From Diplonema papillatum (taxonomy: Eukaryota; Euglenozoa; Diplonemea; Diplonemida; Diplonemidae): a DNA stretch of 64,000 nt. Positions 32,842 to 42,756 of the stretch are shown here, one piece after another (within the stretch, counting starts at the first letter, position 1; the number at the start of each line of letters is the position of its first letter). The stretch spans positions 30,767 through 94,766 of the forward strand of contig JAPJBO010000881.1 of NCBI GenBank assembly GCA_030068145.1, given 5' to 3'. Position numbers and translations under genes: made by a program. Below the pieces are notes generated by a model. That model worked only from the letters and a program-made list of their open reading frames with translations, made no database searches and was not told the DNA's origin.

Positions 32842-32991
32842 ATGTCGCTGGATCATATACTCGGGACCAAGTCCGAGTCGCGCGTGAAGGCGATGCAGCG
32901 GGAGATCGCCGACGACCTCGCGTCTCGGCTAGAGCAAACGGACGAAGAGACTTGGGCACAAAAAGTTGACAGGGTACCCAGTACGCGTTAG
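32842..32991 (+). pseudogene. truncated 5' copy 4 of the zinc-protein gene
   Basis: 49 codons with the parental His5 (GATCATATAC), ending CGTTAG. Confidence 0.85.
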
Positions 32992-32999
32992 CTTTTAAA

Positions 33000-33648
33000 A
33001 TAAGGTGAATTTCCCCGCACAGCCTCGAAGATCCCGGATTCTCAAGCGAACTATAACTCTAAAAACGCATAAACCCACCCAGTACGCGTTAGCTTTAAAA
33101 TAAGGTGAATTTCCCCGCACAGCCTCGAAGATCCCGGATTCTCAAGCGAACTATAACTCTAAAAACGCATAAACCCACCCAGTACGTGTTAGCTTTAAAA
33201 TAAGGTGAATTTCCCCGCACAGCCTCGAAGATCCCGGATTCTCAAGCGAACTATAACTCTAAAAACGCATAAACCCACCCAGTACGTGTTAGCTTTAAAA
33301 TAAGGTGAATTTCCCCGCACAGCCTCGAAGATCCCGGATTCTCAAGCGAACTATAACTCTAAAAACGCATAAACCCACCCAGTACGTGCTAGCTTTTAAA
33401 ATAAGGTGAATTTCCCCGCACAGCCTCGAAGATCCCGGATTCTCAAGCGAACTATAACTCTAAAAACGCATAAACCCACCCAGTACGTGTTAGCTTTAAA
33501 ATAAGGTGAATTTCCCCGCACAGCCTCAAATATCCCGGATTCTCAAGCGAACTATAGCTCTAAACCCACCCAGTACGCGTTAGCTTTAAAAGAATCCATT
33601 CGACGAAGCTCACCCGGAGACTCTAACATCCCGCATTCTCAAGCGAAC
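33000..33648 (+). repeat. unit A array plus one unit B
   Basis: Five regular units, one CCTCAAATATCCCGG variant, then one unit B directly before the next truncated gene copy. The same order recurs in every block. Confidence 0.9.
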
Positions 33649-33721
33649 TACAAGTTTAAAAAGAGAAAAGGAAAGAAAGCAAGCCGAAAGAAGAAGGGTT
33701 GCACCCTCGAACCTTCGGAAA

Positions 33722-33871
33722 ATGTCGCTGGATCATATACTCGGGACCAAGTCCGAGTCGCGCGTGAAGGCGATGCAGCGGGAGATCGCCGACGACCTCG
33801 CGTCTCGGCTAGAGCAAACGGACGAAGAGACTTGGGCACAAAAAGTTGACAGGGTACCCAGTACGCGTTAG
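33722..33871 (+). pseudogene. truncated 5' copy 5 of the zinc-protein gene
   Basis: Same as the 32842 copy, including the junction at GACGAAGAGA and the TAG stop. Confidence 0.85.
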
Positions 33872-34724
33872 CTTTTAAAATAAGGTGAATTTCCCCGCAC
33901 AGCCTCGAAGATCCCGGATTCTCAAGCGAACTATAACTCTAAAAACGCATAAACCCACCCAGTACGCGTTAGCTTTAAAATAAGGTGAATTTCCCCGCAC
34001 AGCCTCGAAGATCCCGGATTCTCAAGCGAACTATAACTCTAAAAACGCATAAACCCACCCAGTACGTGTAGCTTTAAAATAAGGTGAATTTCCCCGCACA
34101 GCCTCGAAGATCCCGGATTCTCAAGCGAACTATAACTCTAAAAACGCATAAACCCACCCAGTACGTGTAGCTTTAAAATAAGGTGAATTTCCCCGCACAG
34201 CCTCGAAGATCCCGGATTCTCAAGCGAACTATAACTCTAAAAACGCATAAACCCACCCAGTACGTGTTAGCTTTAAAATAAGGTGAATTTCCCCGCACAG
34301 CCTCGAAGATCCCGGATTCTCAAGCGAACTATAACTCTAAAAACGCATAAACCCACCCAGTACGTGTAGCTTTAAAATAAGGTGAATTTCCCCGCACAGC
34401 CTCGAAGATCCCGGATTCTCAAGCGAACTATAACTCCAAAAACGCATAAACCCACCCAGTACGTGCTAGCTTTAAAATAAGGTGAATTTCCCCGCACAGC
34501 CTCGAAGATCCCGGATTCTCAAGCGAACTATAACTCTAAAAACGCATAAACCCACCCAGTACGTGCTAGCTTTAAAATAAGGTGAATTTCCCCGCACAGC
34601 CTCAAATATCCCGGATTCTCAAGCGAACTATAGCTCTAAACCCACCCAGTACGCGTTAGCTTTAAAAGAATCCATTCGACGAAGCTCACCCGGAGACTCT
34701 AACATCCCGCATTCTCAAGCGAAC
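33872..34724 (+). repeat. unit A array plus one unit B
   Basis: Seven units. Several have the one-base-shorter CAGTACGTGTAGC form, and one carries CTCCAAAA in place of CTCTAAAA. Confidence 0.9.
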
Positions 34725-34797
34725 TACAAGTTTAAAAAGAGAAAAGGAAAGAAAGCAAGCCGAAAGAAGAAGGGTTGCACCCTCGAACCTTCGGAAA

Positions 34798-34947
34798 ATG
34801 TCGCTGGATCATATACTCGGGACCAAGTCCGAGTCGCGCGTGAAGGCGATGCAGCGGGAGATCGCCGACGACCTCGCGTCTCGGCTAGAGCAAACGGACG
34901 AAGAGACTTGGGCACAAAAAGTTGACAGGGTACCCAGTACGTGCTAG
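34798..34947 (+). pseudogene. truncated 5' copy 6 of the zinc-protein gene
   Basis: As the others, but the tail ends CAGTACGTGCTAG, so the last codon is Cys instead of Arg. The stop is preserved. Confidence 0.85.
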
Positions 34948-35700
34948 CTTTTAAAATAAGGTGAATTTCCCCGCACAGCCTCGAAGATCCCGGATTCTCA
35001 AGCGAACTATACCTCTAAAAACGCATAAACCCACCCAGTACGTGTAGCTTTAAAATAAGGTGAATTTCCCCGCACAGCCTCGAAGATCCCGGATTCTCAA
35101 GCGAACTATAACTCTAAAAACGCATAAACCCACCCAGTACGTGTAGCTTTAAAATAAGGTGAATTTCCCCGCACAGCCTCGAAGATCCCGGATTCTCAAG
35201 CGAACTATAACTCTAAAAACGCATAAACCCACCCAGTACGTGTTAGCTTTAAAATAAGGTGAATTTCCCCGCACAGCCTCGAAGATCCCGGATTCTCAAG
35301 CGAACTATAACTCTAAAAACGCATAAACCCACCCAGTACGTGTAGCTTTAAAATAAGGTGAATTTCCCCGCACAGCCTCGAAGATCCCGGATTCTCAAGC
35401 GAACTATAACTCTAAAAACGCATAAACCCACCCAGTACGTGCTAGCTTTAAAATAAGGTGAATTTCCCCGCACAGCCTCGAAGATCCCGGATTCTCAAGC
35501 GAACTATAACTCTAAAAACGCATAAACCCACCCAGTACGTGTTAGCTTTAAAATAAGGTGAATTTCCCCGCACAGCCTCAAATATCCCGGATTCTCAAGC
35601 GAACTATAGCTCTAAACCCACCCAGTACGTGTTAGCTTTAAAAGAATCCATTCGACGAAGCTCACCCGGAGACTCTAACATCCCGCATTCTCAAGCGAGC
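34948..35700 (+). repeat. unit A array plus one unit B
   Basis: Six to seven units, then the CCTCAAATATCCCGG variant and one unit B. The unit B here has CAGTACGTGTTAGC in place of CAGTACGCGTTAGC. Confidence 0.9.
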
Positions 35701-35773
35701 TACAAGTTTAAAAAGAGAAAAGGAAAGAAAGCAAGCCGAAAGAAGAAGGGTTGCACCCTCGAACCTTCGGAAA

Positions 35774-35923
35774 ATGTCGCTGGATCATATACTCGGGACC
35801 AAGTCCGAGTCGCGCGTGAAGGCGATGCAGCGGGAGATCGCCGACGACCTCGCGTCTCGGCTAGAGCAAACTGACGAAGAGACTTGGGCACAAAAAGTTG
35901 ACAGGGTACCCAGTACGTGCTAG
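35774..35923 (+). pseudogene. truncated 5' copy 7 of the zinc-protein gene
   Basis: Same 49-codon form (one ACGGAC to ACTGAC change). It is followed by a long version of unit A (GGTGAGTTTCCCATATATCC to GAGCACAG), possibly the ancestral form of the unit. Confidence 0.85.
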
Positions 35924-36299
35924 CTTTAAAATAAGGTGAGTTTCCCATATATCCCACCACTTCAAATTTTGCTCCCTTGTATCCGACGAGCACAGCCTCG
36001 AAGATCCCGGATTTCTCAAGCGAACTATAACTCTAAAAACGCATAAACCCACCCAGCACGTGCTAGCTTTTAAAATAAGGTGAATTTCCCCGCACAGCCT
36101 CGAAGATCCCGGATTCTCAAGCGAACTATAACTCTAAAAACGCATAAACCCACCCAGTACGTGTTAGCTTTAAAATAAGGTGAATTTCCCCGCACAGCCT
36201 CAAATATCCCGGATTCTCAAGCGAACTATAGCTCTAAACCCACCCAGTACGCGTTAGCTTTAAAAGAATCCATTCGACGAAGCTCACCCGGAGACTCTA

Positions 36300-36395
36300 A
36301 CATCCCGCATTCTCAAGCGAACTACAAGTTTAAAAAGAGAAAAGGAAAGAAAGCAAGCCGAAAGAAGAAGGGTTGCACCCTCGAACCTTCGGAAA
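36300..36395 (+). promoter_or_regulatory. conserved 5' flank of the zinc-protein gene
   Basis: From the last module (TCTCAAGCGAACTACAAGTT) through a purine-rich AAAAGAGAAAAGGAAAGAAA tract to ACCTTCGGAAA before the ATG. All eight copies keep this stretch almost unchanged, so promoter or 5' UTR were duplicated together with the coding start. Confidence 0.4.
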
Positions 36396-36914
36396 ATGTC
36401 GCTGGATCATATACTCGGGACCAAGTCGGAGTCGCGCGTGAAGGCGATGCAGCGGGAGATCGCCGACGACCTCGCGTCTCGGCTTGAGCAAACGGACGAA
36501 GAGAAGGAGAAGGTGAAGAGCAAGTGGTTCGGAGCCGGCCTGATCGAAAAGCTGCAGGAACCGACCCCTCCCGTAGTGCCGCAAGTGACGTGCCCGAAGG
36601 GTCATCCTGTCGAGAAGACGTCGACGACGGGCGCCTGGCTCTGCCAAGGCGCTGCGGCGCACAAGCCGCCGTGCCCGAGTGGCGCGCACACCAAGTCGGA
36701 ACGGTACAAGTGTACGGACCCTGCTTGCTCGTGGGATGGCATGTGTCCGGAGCACTTCGACAGCGCACTCAAGCAAGTAGAGGAAAACGAGCGAGTGAAA
36801 TTCATGAGCGGGTACATCTCCGGCCGCAAGGCGCTCAAACCGTGGATGGTTTCCACCCGCCGCGACCTGAGCCCGGAAAGGCCGAGACACTACCATCCAG
36901 CCTCGTTCAGATGA
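36396..36914 (+). CDS. Cys/His-rich zinc-binding protein (DC1-like), 172 residues
   Basis: The only complete copy in the 29-37 kb array. Residues 1-45 are a charged helix (KAMQREIADDLASRLEQTDE). Residues 66-120 hold a Cys/His module: C66-P-K-G-H70, C83, H89, C93, H98, C106-x4-C111, C117 and H120. The opening CPKGH and the C-x4-C ... C-x2-H ending resemble protist C1/DC1-type zinc fingers that bind two metals. A basic C-terminus follows (SGRKALKPWMVSTRRD). The role is probably protein or lipid binding; no enzyme motif is seen. It could be one exon of a larger protein, because the ORF stops soon after the finger. Seven 49-codon 5' copies precede it and decayed 3' copies follow. Confidence 0.75.
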   Translation: MSLDHILGTKSESRVKAMQREIADDLASRLEQTDEEKEKVKSKWFGAGLIEKLQEPTPPVVPQVTCPKGHPVEKTSTTGAWLCQGAAAHKPPCPSGAHTKSERYKCTDPACSWDGMCPEHFDSALKQVEENERVKFMSGYISGRKALKPWMVSTRRDLSPERPRHYHPASFR

Positions 36915-37800
36915 ATGCCGAGTTCGATACTTCGGCCGCTTTGAACCAGTCAGTCCGCTGGCGAGACTGGCGCTGGAGCTTGTCTCTATCCGTAACGCAA
37001 GACGGCAAGACGGCAAGACGCGTGTCCGGAGCACTTTGACAGCGCACTCAAGCAAGTAGAGGAAAATGAGCGGGTCCGGCCGCAAGGCGCTCAAACCGTG
37101 GATGGTTTCTACCCGCCGCGACCTGAGCCCGGAAAGGCCGAGACACTACCATCCAGCCTCGTTCAGATGAATGCCGAGTTCGACACTCCCGCACCTTCGG
37201 CTTCCAGCTCCTCCTTATGAAATTGAAACAGTCAGTCCGCTGGCGCGACCGGCGCTGGAGTTCGACTCTCTCCGTAACGCAAGAGGGCAGGATGAGTACC
37301 GTACTCGGCTCAAACCTGCGGTGTTTTCATCAGTCTCGTGCACCTTGTGGCTCACAGGCTTATCCCGGAAGGCTCGAGTTACTATCATCCAGCCTCGTTC
37401 AGATGAATCCCGGGTTCGACACTTCGGCTTTCAGTTCCGCCTTGAAACAGTTAGTCCGCTGGCGCTGGCGCTGGAGCTTGTCTCTATCCGTAACGCAATA
37501 TGGCAAGATGAATACCGAATTCGGCTCAAACCTGCGGTGTTTTCATCTGCTTTGTGTGCCTTGTGGCTCACAGGCTGGTGATAGTTAGTTACCACCACCC
37601 CGCCTCGTTCAGATGAACGCCGAATTCGACTCTTTTGGACTTTCGGCTTTCAGCTCCGCCTTATGAGGTTGAAACTATCCGTGACTGGCGCTGGAGTTTG
37701 ACACTCCATCCGAAACGCAAGACGGCGAGATGAATACCGAAATCGACTCATCATCTGCCATGTGTGCCTTGTCCGCTTATGAGGTTGAACCAGTCATCCT
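36915..37800 (+). pseudogene. decaying 3' copies of the zinc-protein gene
   Basis: 37020-37168 repeats the gene's last 170 bp (GAGCACTTTGACAGCGCACT onward) with an 18-bp loss. Three further, more degraded units of about 230 bp follow; CAGCCTCGTTCAGATGAA recurs at about 36899, 37155, 37393 and 37610. They share CAGTCCGCTGGCG and CTCTCTCCGTAACGCAAG. No long frame remains. Divergence increases downstream. Confidence 0.8.
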
Positions 37801-37949
37801 GATGACGCGACCGGCGCAGGCACGCTTGATTCGTACAGTTGCAACCGACAAAGGTTGCACCACGACGAAAGCGCGGCAAAAGTGACCCTTCTAGAGTCAC
37901 GTAGCGAAAAAGCTGGCATAGTGTGGTACTCATTTGCATGCAAGTGACT

Positions 37950-38035
37950 CCGTCAATACCACCCAACGACTGCGATGCGCGTGCGAAATGTCGGACGCTA
38001 GCGTCTGTCAAGAGCATGCGTGACTCAGCTACGCC
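37950..38035 (+). repeat. dispersed repeat 'GTCGGACGCTAGCGTCT' (copy 3)
   Basis: TACCACCCAACGACTGCGAT and GAAATGTCGGACGCTAGCGT match 17320-17380 closely. Confidence 0.75.
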
Positions 38036-39588
38036 TTCCTGAAGCCCGAGACTGCGAGAAAATTACCCCTACTGGCAGCACACAACATCTGGCGGGCAGA
38101 AAAGCACTCAGGGGACCATAATAACCCACCCAGATGCTCCAGAAAAGTCCAAGGTCCGTACACTCAGGGTGGTGTACCCAAGAAAGCTGCCATGTTCTAG
38201 CAAGAATATTTCCTTTGTCGACTTGTTGGAGCACACAGAGAACGACATCCAGGGTGGTTACGACCCCAGAACACACCCTCGGATCACAAGACTGGGACAC
38301 TGGACTCAGAATAGTGTTGAAAACCATCCTATGCCTTCTCAATCAAGCTGGTCCCCGGTGCGTAACGGTAGCGTAACGGTAGTGTAACGGTAGCATGCAC
38401 AGGTTTTCGGTACCAGGGGAAACCAAAATCCGCAAGATGACATAACCTAAAATTGACTGCGTGCAGTCAGAGTACTGCAAGAGTCCGGATGTCAGCCAGC
38501 AAAGCGGCACAGAGAAAAGCCGAAGAATGGTGGCCATCGTGAGCAGCTGCAGCAGGCCAATGCGGTCGGTGGGGTGGAATCGGATATGGGTGTTCATCTC
38601 GCCCTCGTAACGAGAGCGCCAGCGGGCTTCCCTGCCGACTTCGGTGTCCATCCCACACTCTTTCTGTACGAATCGTCTTCTTGTTGCGCTAAAACACGGC
38701 TCCTCGAAGTCACAACTAACGCTGAAAGAACAGTTTTTCCGCGGAGCGCGCATTTTTGGTTGCATTGCCCGTTTTGGGAAAGGAGGAGAAGGGGGTTAGA
38801 TGGCACGCACCCATAACCCCATGAGGACCCCCAACACTGAAAGTCCCGAACGGTCAACCACAGCTTGCAAAGCTTGAGTCGGAGGCAGCACAGTGCTACA
38901 ACCCCGTCCTGCCCTGTGGCTGACCGTCTCGACGAGCTTGTGTTCAGCGCGAGCGCCAAGCCCCAAGGTGCGCGCCTTGATGCTTTGGTTAGGGAATCGA
39001 TGGCCACTTGGCCCGTAGCTCTGCAGTACCGCGGAACACGTGAAGCTTAGCTCCCGTGCGAAGGCTTTCCCCGGTTCACTCGTGCCCAATAAGGGGAAGA
39101 GTCGCTGCTTCAACACTGCCAGATCGTCCTGATGTGGCCTCGGCCAGTTCCAGCTGCTGCCCCCGGCAGCGCGAGGAAACAAGAATCCGATTCATTGAAA
39201 GCATGTTAATACTGCAAATGACTAGACCTCTCGAGTTTGTGCTAACCCCGATTTGGGGAGTCGGGAGAACCTACAAAGCCAAAAAGCAGGACCGACGTGA
39301 GAAAAAGCGAAGAATAAAAACACCTTTTTCCATCTGTCTTTGTCAAGAGCTGCAACTCAACTATTCCCGCGTCATTTTTCTCCACCACCATCCGATCGTC
39401 CGTCGCTTCGTTTTCCAACTCCGGAAACGCTTTTTTTTTGCTTTGTATAAGCACCTGGGGAAATACTCGAGGAGGTCGCCAGTTGCAATTCTCGAAAGGG
39501 TGCTGCAACCACACGAAGCACAGGTATATCTGGGCTTCGTGCCCTTGGCCCCTTTGGCATTTCTTCAGTTCTTGCGCCCCCCCTCCCA

Positions 39589-39589
<1 letters not shown>

Positions 39590-39624
<35 letters not shown>
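39590..39624. repeat. poly(C), 35 bp
   Basis: A pure C run. A second of about 24 C is at 63924-63947. Such runs are assembly-fragile. Confidence 0.95.
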
Positions 39625-39714
39625 TTCTGTCTGCAGACGCTCAGGTTCCGGTGATGGTCCGCCTCATGCGTCCGTGGCTTAAAGAAACCGAAGCACCACG
39701 CAGATGGGCCCAGT

Positions 39715-39960
39715 GCGGCATTTCAAGCACGTTGTTTTCCCCCCCCCGCACGGTGGGGCGGCCATTCATTGCGAATGTGTTCGTGGTGTCGGTCACAGGA
39801 GTCTTTGGCTAGCCAAAGGGAGAAAAAGAGTGAAAGAGTACGTACAGTAGTGAGTAGAGGAGAGAACGAGTTTAAAAGAAGTTGGCGGTGGCACAAACTA
39901 CCGGGCCAGCGGAGACCACCGCAAAACTTTTTATTGCCTTTCCTTATCCCTCAAAACCAG
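39715..39960 (+). repeat. dispersed repeat, direct copy at 63585-63795
   Basis: Shares GCGAATGTGTTCGTGGTGTC, GTGAAAGAGTACGTACAG, AAAAGAAGTTGGCGGT and CTTTTCCTTATCCCTC-like segments with 63585-63795. Partial relatives (GGTGTCGGTCACA after a GGGGGGCCCA word) occur near 14750 and 28230. Confidence 0.7.
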
Positions 39961-40230
39961 CACCAATGTTCGGTTTCCAGCCAGATAATCTTCTTGGAAA
40001 CGTGGGAACCCAAACCTCGAAGTCTCCTGTGTCAGCAAAATGCCTGGTTGATTCCTTGTAGGCAGGCTTTTCTCTACCGGCGAAAGTTGTTCGATGCAAA
40101 ACGTGCAAACCGGCTAAAGTTAGTCAAAATATGCGACAAACGAGGGAGGAGGGATAGACCGATAACAACGACCTCCCATACTAGAGCAGCTGCGCACATG
40201 TTCATTATTGTCTTATCTTTCGTGTACCCA

Positions 40231-40528
40231 GCTTACGCTCCGTTTTCGGTCTCAGCGAGAATACGTGTGGTCCACGTGTGGGCGCTTAAGGTTCGAGGGG
40301 GAAAAAAACCTTTCCCCTTATGTGCGACGGCAAAAAAAATAGCGTTGCTACTGGACTTGGCGACACCTGGCTGTGCGGCCTTGACCACTAGTGGGCCTAG
40401 ACTCCCCTGCATGTGGACCAATATATCAAAATCCACATGTGGTACCTGTGGATCCACACGTGGGGGAACAAAATCCCAAAAGAATTAACGTGTGGAAATC
40501 CACACGTTCCACACGTGGAGCGTAAGCC
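40231..40528 (+). mobile_element. MITE with GGCTTACGCTCC-type terminal inverted repeats (copy 2)
   Basis: Starts GCTTACGCTCCG and ends GGAGCGTAAGCC. The internal order matches 1490-1812 throughout (GGTTCGAGGGGGAAAAAAAC, AGACTCCCCTGCATGTGGAC, AATCCACATGTGGTACCTGT), with small indels. Confidence 0.8.
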
Positions 40529-40619
40529 CTGCGTGTACCCGCCCCCCGGCCGGTCAAACAGCAAGCAACCCGTTGGCGGGAGAGCCCGCGCCCCGTATTT
40601 TTTACGCCCCATCGCGTTT

Positions 40620-40815
40620 CTTTTAGAACTGACAATTTCTTGCGGGTTGCCCTTCAATGCATTGCGGGCAGGCTAAAAAGGCGGAAGCAAGCGTCTTCTG
40701 GTGGTTGATCAGACATTCCTGACCTGAAAATGAAACACAGGCTACCTGTCTTGTACCAGTGGGAAAACGATCAACCGACACGCACAAACAAAACGAAGCG
40801 CCTGTCTTTTTTTTT
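40620..40815 (+). repeat. dispersed repeat 'GGTTGATCAG' family
   Basis: TTCTTGCGGGTTGCCCTTCA, AGGCTAAAAAGGCGG, GGTGGTTGATCAGACATTCC and GGGAAAACGATCAACCGACA. It ends in a poly(T) run that abuts the 18S rRNA fragment. Confidence 0.75.
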
Positions 40816-40839
40816 TTTTGGGTTTGTACCACTGCGCGC

Positions 40840-41118
40840 GACTTATAGTGCGCGGAGGAGCGAGCCAATAGCAGGTCTGTGATGCTCCTAATGTCCTCGG
40901 CTGCGCGCGCACTGCACTGGCGCAGTATATGAGTATGAGAGCCTTCCGGCTACCTGTCTTGAAGAGGATGGGAAATCTTGTGAAGTTGCGTCGTGATGAG
41001 GATCGATGATAGCAGATATTCTCCTTGAATGCAGAATGCATAGTAGGCGCGAGTCATAAGCTTGCACTGATTACGCCCCTGCCATTTGTACACACCGCCC
41101 ATCGTTGCTACCGATTGG
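40840..41118 (+). rRNA. 18S (SSU) rRNA pseudogene fragment, 3' region
   Basis: Runs in order through conserved 3' domain landmarks of nuclear 18S rRNA: GCAGGTCTGTGATGCTCCTA, a CGCGCGCACTGCACTGGCGC segment, AATCTTGTGAAG then CGTCGTGATGAGGAT, TAGTAGGCGCGAGTCAT, GCACTGATTACG, TTTGTACACACCGCCC and CTACCGATTG. Homology fades after about 41118, before the rRNA 3' end. Nearly invariant positions are changed (GCCCCTGCCATTTGTAC where GTCCCTGCCCTTTGTAC is usual), so it is a decayed dispersed fragment and not a working gene. It points to a eukaryotic nuclear origin. Confidence 0.85.
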
Positions 41119-41209
41119 CTGTGGAAGTTCTTGTAGGATGAACGTTGCAACAGCAGAACCTCAGATGGAGGTTTGCCGCACTTCTTGCGTGGAAAACAGC
41201 TTCCAGGTG

Positions 41210-41380
41210 GGGATGTCCTCGCTTCACGAAACAACCCTCGCTCAGTGATTGAGCACTGCCGACGGAGACTTTCGGCGTTTCGGTGATTCCCCGCTACCAA
41301 GATGGGCTGCACTTCCGACCCAGATTTTTTGATGTCCCCGCTTTACGAAACGACCCTCGCTCAGCGACTGCGGTGTTTCA
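41210..41380 (+). repeat. short direct repeat (GATGTCC...CCCTCGCTCAG)
   Basis: GGATGTCCTCGCTTCACGAA (41210) and TGATGTCCCCGCTTTACGAA (41330) each continue AC(A/G)ACCCTCGCTCAG. Two copies about 120 bp apart. Confidence 0.7.
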
Positions 41381-41524
41381 GTGGGTTCCTGCTTAGCAAG
41401 AAAATACTCGACGTAGCTACTTTGACTCGGAAATGGAAGGGAGGAAATGTAGAGGTGAGGGGGCCAATACAATACAAACATCTGAGCGAATATACCGCCG
41501 GAAACTCACGTAGCCGCCCCCAAA

Positions 41525-41677
41525 ATGCCGTCGTCGCCGCCGATCTGGGCGCAGCACCCGCCGATGGAAGCGGAGCACGACTTTGCGGTCCACGGGATTC
41601 CGTCTCTCAAGCGAACTTTCACTCTAAAAACCCAGCAGTCTAAAAAATGCAGCAGTTCCAGCGGAAGTAAGCAATAA
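41525..41677 (+). pseudogene. truncated 5' copy 1 of the FKPxI protein gene
   Basis: Codons 1-26 match the gene at 42757, then join directly to the module (CTCAAGCGAACTTTCACTCT). The ORF reads through the module and stops at TAA after 50 codons. Confidence 0.85.
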
Positions 41678-41805
41678 AAAGCATCCAGCAGTTAAAGTTC
41701 GGGGAACAGTAAAGTTCGGTGAAGCTCAGTTCGGACGACGCTAAGTTCGAGTGATGCTAAGTTCGGGCGAAGCTATGTTCTGGTGCTAAGCGCTGGTTCA
41801 GGAGG

Positions 41806-41915
41806 ACGCCGGTTGAAAAATCTTGGAAGGGAATGTGCGGTAACCCTCACGAAGCACAGGTTAATCTGGACTTAGTGAGCGCTCAACAAAAGACCCTCTC
41901 CAGCCTTCGTTGGAG
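41806..41915 (+). repeat. 'AGGAGGTAAA'-family fragment
   Basis: GGAAGGGAATGTGCGGTAAC, CTCACGAAGCACAGGTTAAT and GAGCGCTCAACAAAAGACCC. It sits directly upstream of truncated copy 2, replacing the 5' flank shared by copy 3 and the gene. Confidence 0.6.
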
Positions 41916-41927
41916 TAAAGCCCCTCA

Positions 41928-42028
41928 ATGCCGTCGTCGCCGCCGTTCTGGGCGCAGCACCCGCCGATGGAAGCGGAACATGACTTTGAGGTCCACGGGA
42001 TTCCGTCGCCGTACGAGTCGTACCAGAG

Positions 42029-42059
<31 letters not shown>

Positions 42060-42128
42060 TCGCGGCCGATGGAGCAGCGGTTCCTCGAGCCGCCGATGCC
42101 GCCGCGGAGGACGCTACGGGGTCCTTAA
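41928..42128 (+). pseudogene. truncated 5' copy 2 of the FKPxI protein gene
   Basis: Codons 1 to about 60 match the gene, with an expanded proline run. It then breaks after the CCGCGGAGGACGCTACGGGG segment and stops. The module (GGAGTCTCAAGCGAACTTTC) begins at the break. Confidence 0.85.
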
Positions 42129-42336
42129 ACTACCGGAGTCTCAAGCGAACTTTCACTCTAAATACCCAGCAGTCTAAAAAAATGCAGCAGTTCTGGCGGA
42201 AGTAAGCAACCAAATGCTTTGCAGTTCAACCCCCAAAAAGAACGAACGAACGACGGCACAAAACGCCCACAGGAACCGTCTGATCGCCGGAGGCAAAACA
42301 AAAAGCATAACAAGCATAAAAAAGCATCCCCCTCAA

Positions 42337-42564
42337 ATGCCGTCGTCACCGCCGATCTGGGCGCAGCACCCGCCGATGGAAGCGGAGCACGACTTTGCGG
42401 TCCACGGGATTCCGTCGCCGTACGAGTCGTACCAGAGGGCGCCGCCGCCGCCGACGCCGCCGTCGCGGCCGATGGAGCAGCGGTTCCTCGAGCCGCCGAT
42501 GCCGCCGTGGAGGAGCTACGGAGCCCTTAAAACTACCGTAGTCTCAAGCGAACTTTCACTCTAA
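42337..42564 (+). pseudogene. truncated 5' copy 3 of the FKPxI protein gene
   Basis: Matches the gene for about 62 codons with few changes, including about 170 bp of shared 5' flank. At GGAGCTACGGAG it switches to CCCTTAAAACTACCG and the module, which supplies the last codons and the stop. Confidence 0.85.
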
Positions 42565-42574
42565 AAAACCAGCA

Positions 42575-42756
42575 GTCTAAAAAAATGCAGCGGTTCTGGC
42601 GGAAGTAAGCAACCAAATGCTTTGCAGTTCAACCCCCAAAAAAAACGAACGAACGAACGACGGCACAAAACGCCCACAGGAACCGTCTGAGAATACCGCC
42701 TATCGCCGGAGGCAAAACAAAAAGCATAACAAGCATAAAAAAGCATCCCCCTCAAA
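42575..42756 (+). promoter_or_regulatory. duplicated 5' flank of the FKPxI protein gene
   Basis: Nearly the same as 42170-42336: ATGCAGCGGTTCTGGCGGAA, AATGCTTTGCAGTTCAACCC, GACGGCACAAAACGCCCACA, then AAGCATCCCCCTCAAA before the ATG. It contains the likely 5' UTR and possibly the promoter. Confidence 0.4.

Larger units (their letters stand above)
38036..40230. other. gene-poor repeat region
   Basis: No supported gene. Contains inverted copies of 25740-26000 (38840-39055) and 24775-24910 (39225-39360), a fragment of the 'AGGAGGTAAA' family (39470-39545), 35 C at 39590-39624, and a direct copy (39715-39960) of 63585-63795. Confidence 0.45.

Noticed and set aside
29195..36330. CRISPR-like array of regular repeats
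   Set aside because: Units abut directly with no unique spacers, the repeats are 96-100 bp, gene fragments are interspersed, no cas genes are present, and the host is eukaryotic.
40840..41118. Functional SSU rRNA or organelle rRNA gene
   Set aside because: It is only a fragment with changes at near-invariant sites; the long 18S segments around the core match the nuclear type and fade before the 3' end.
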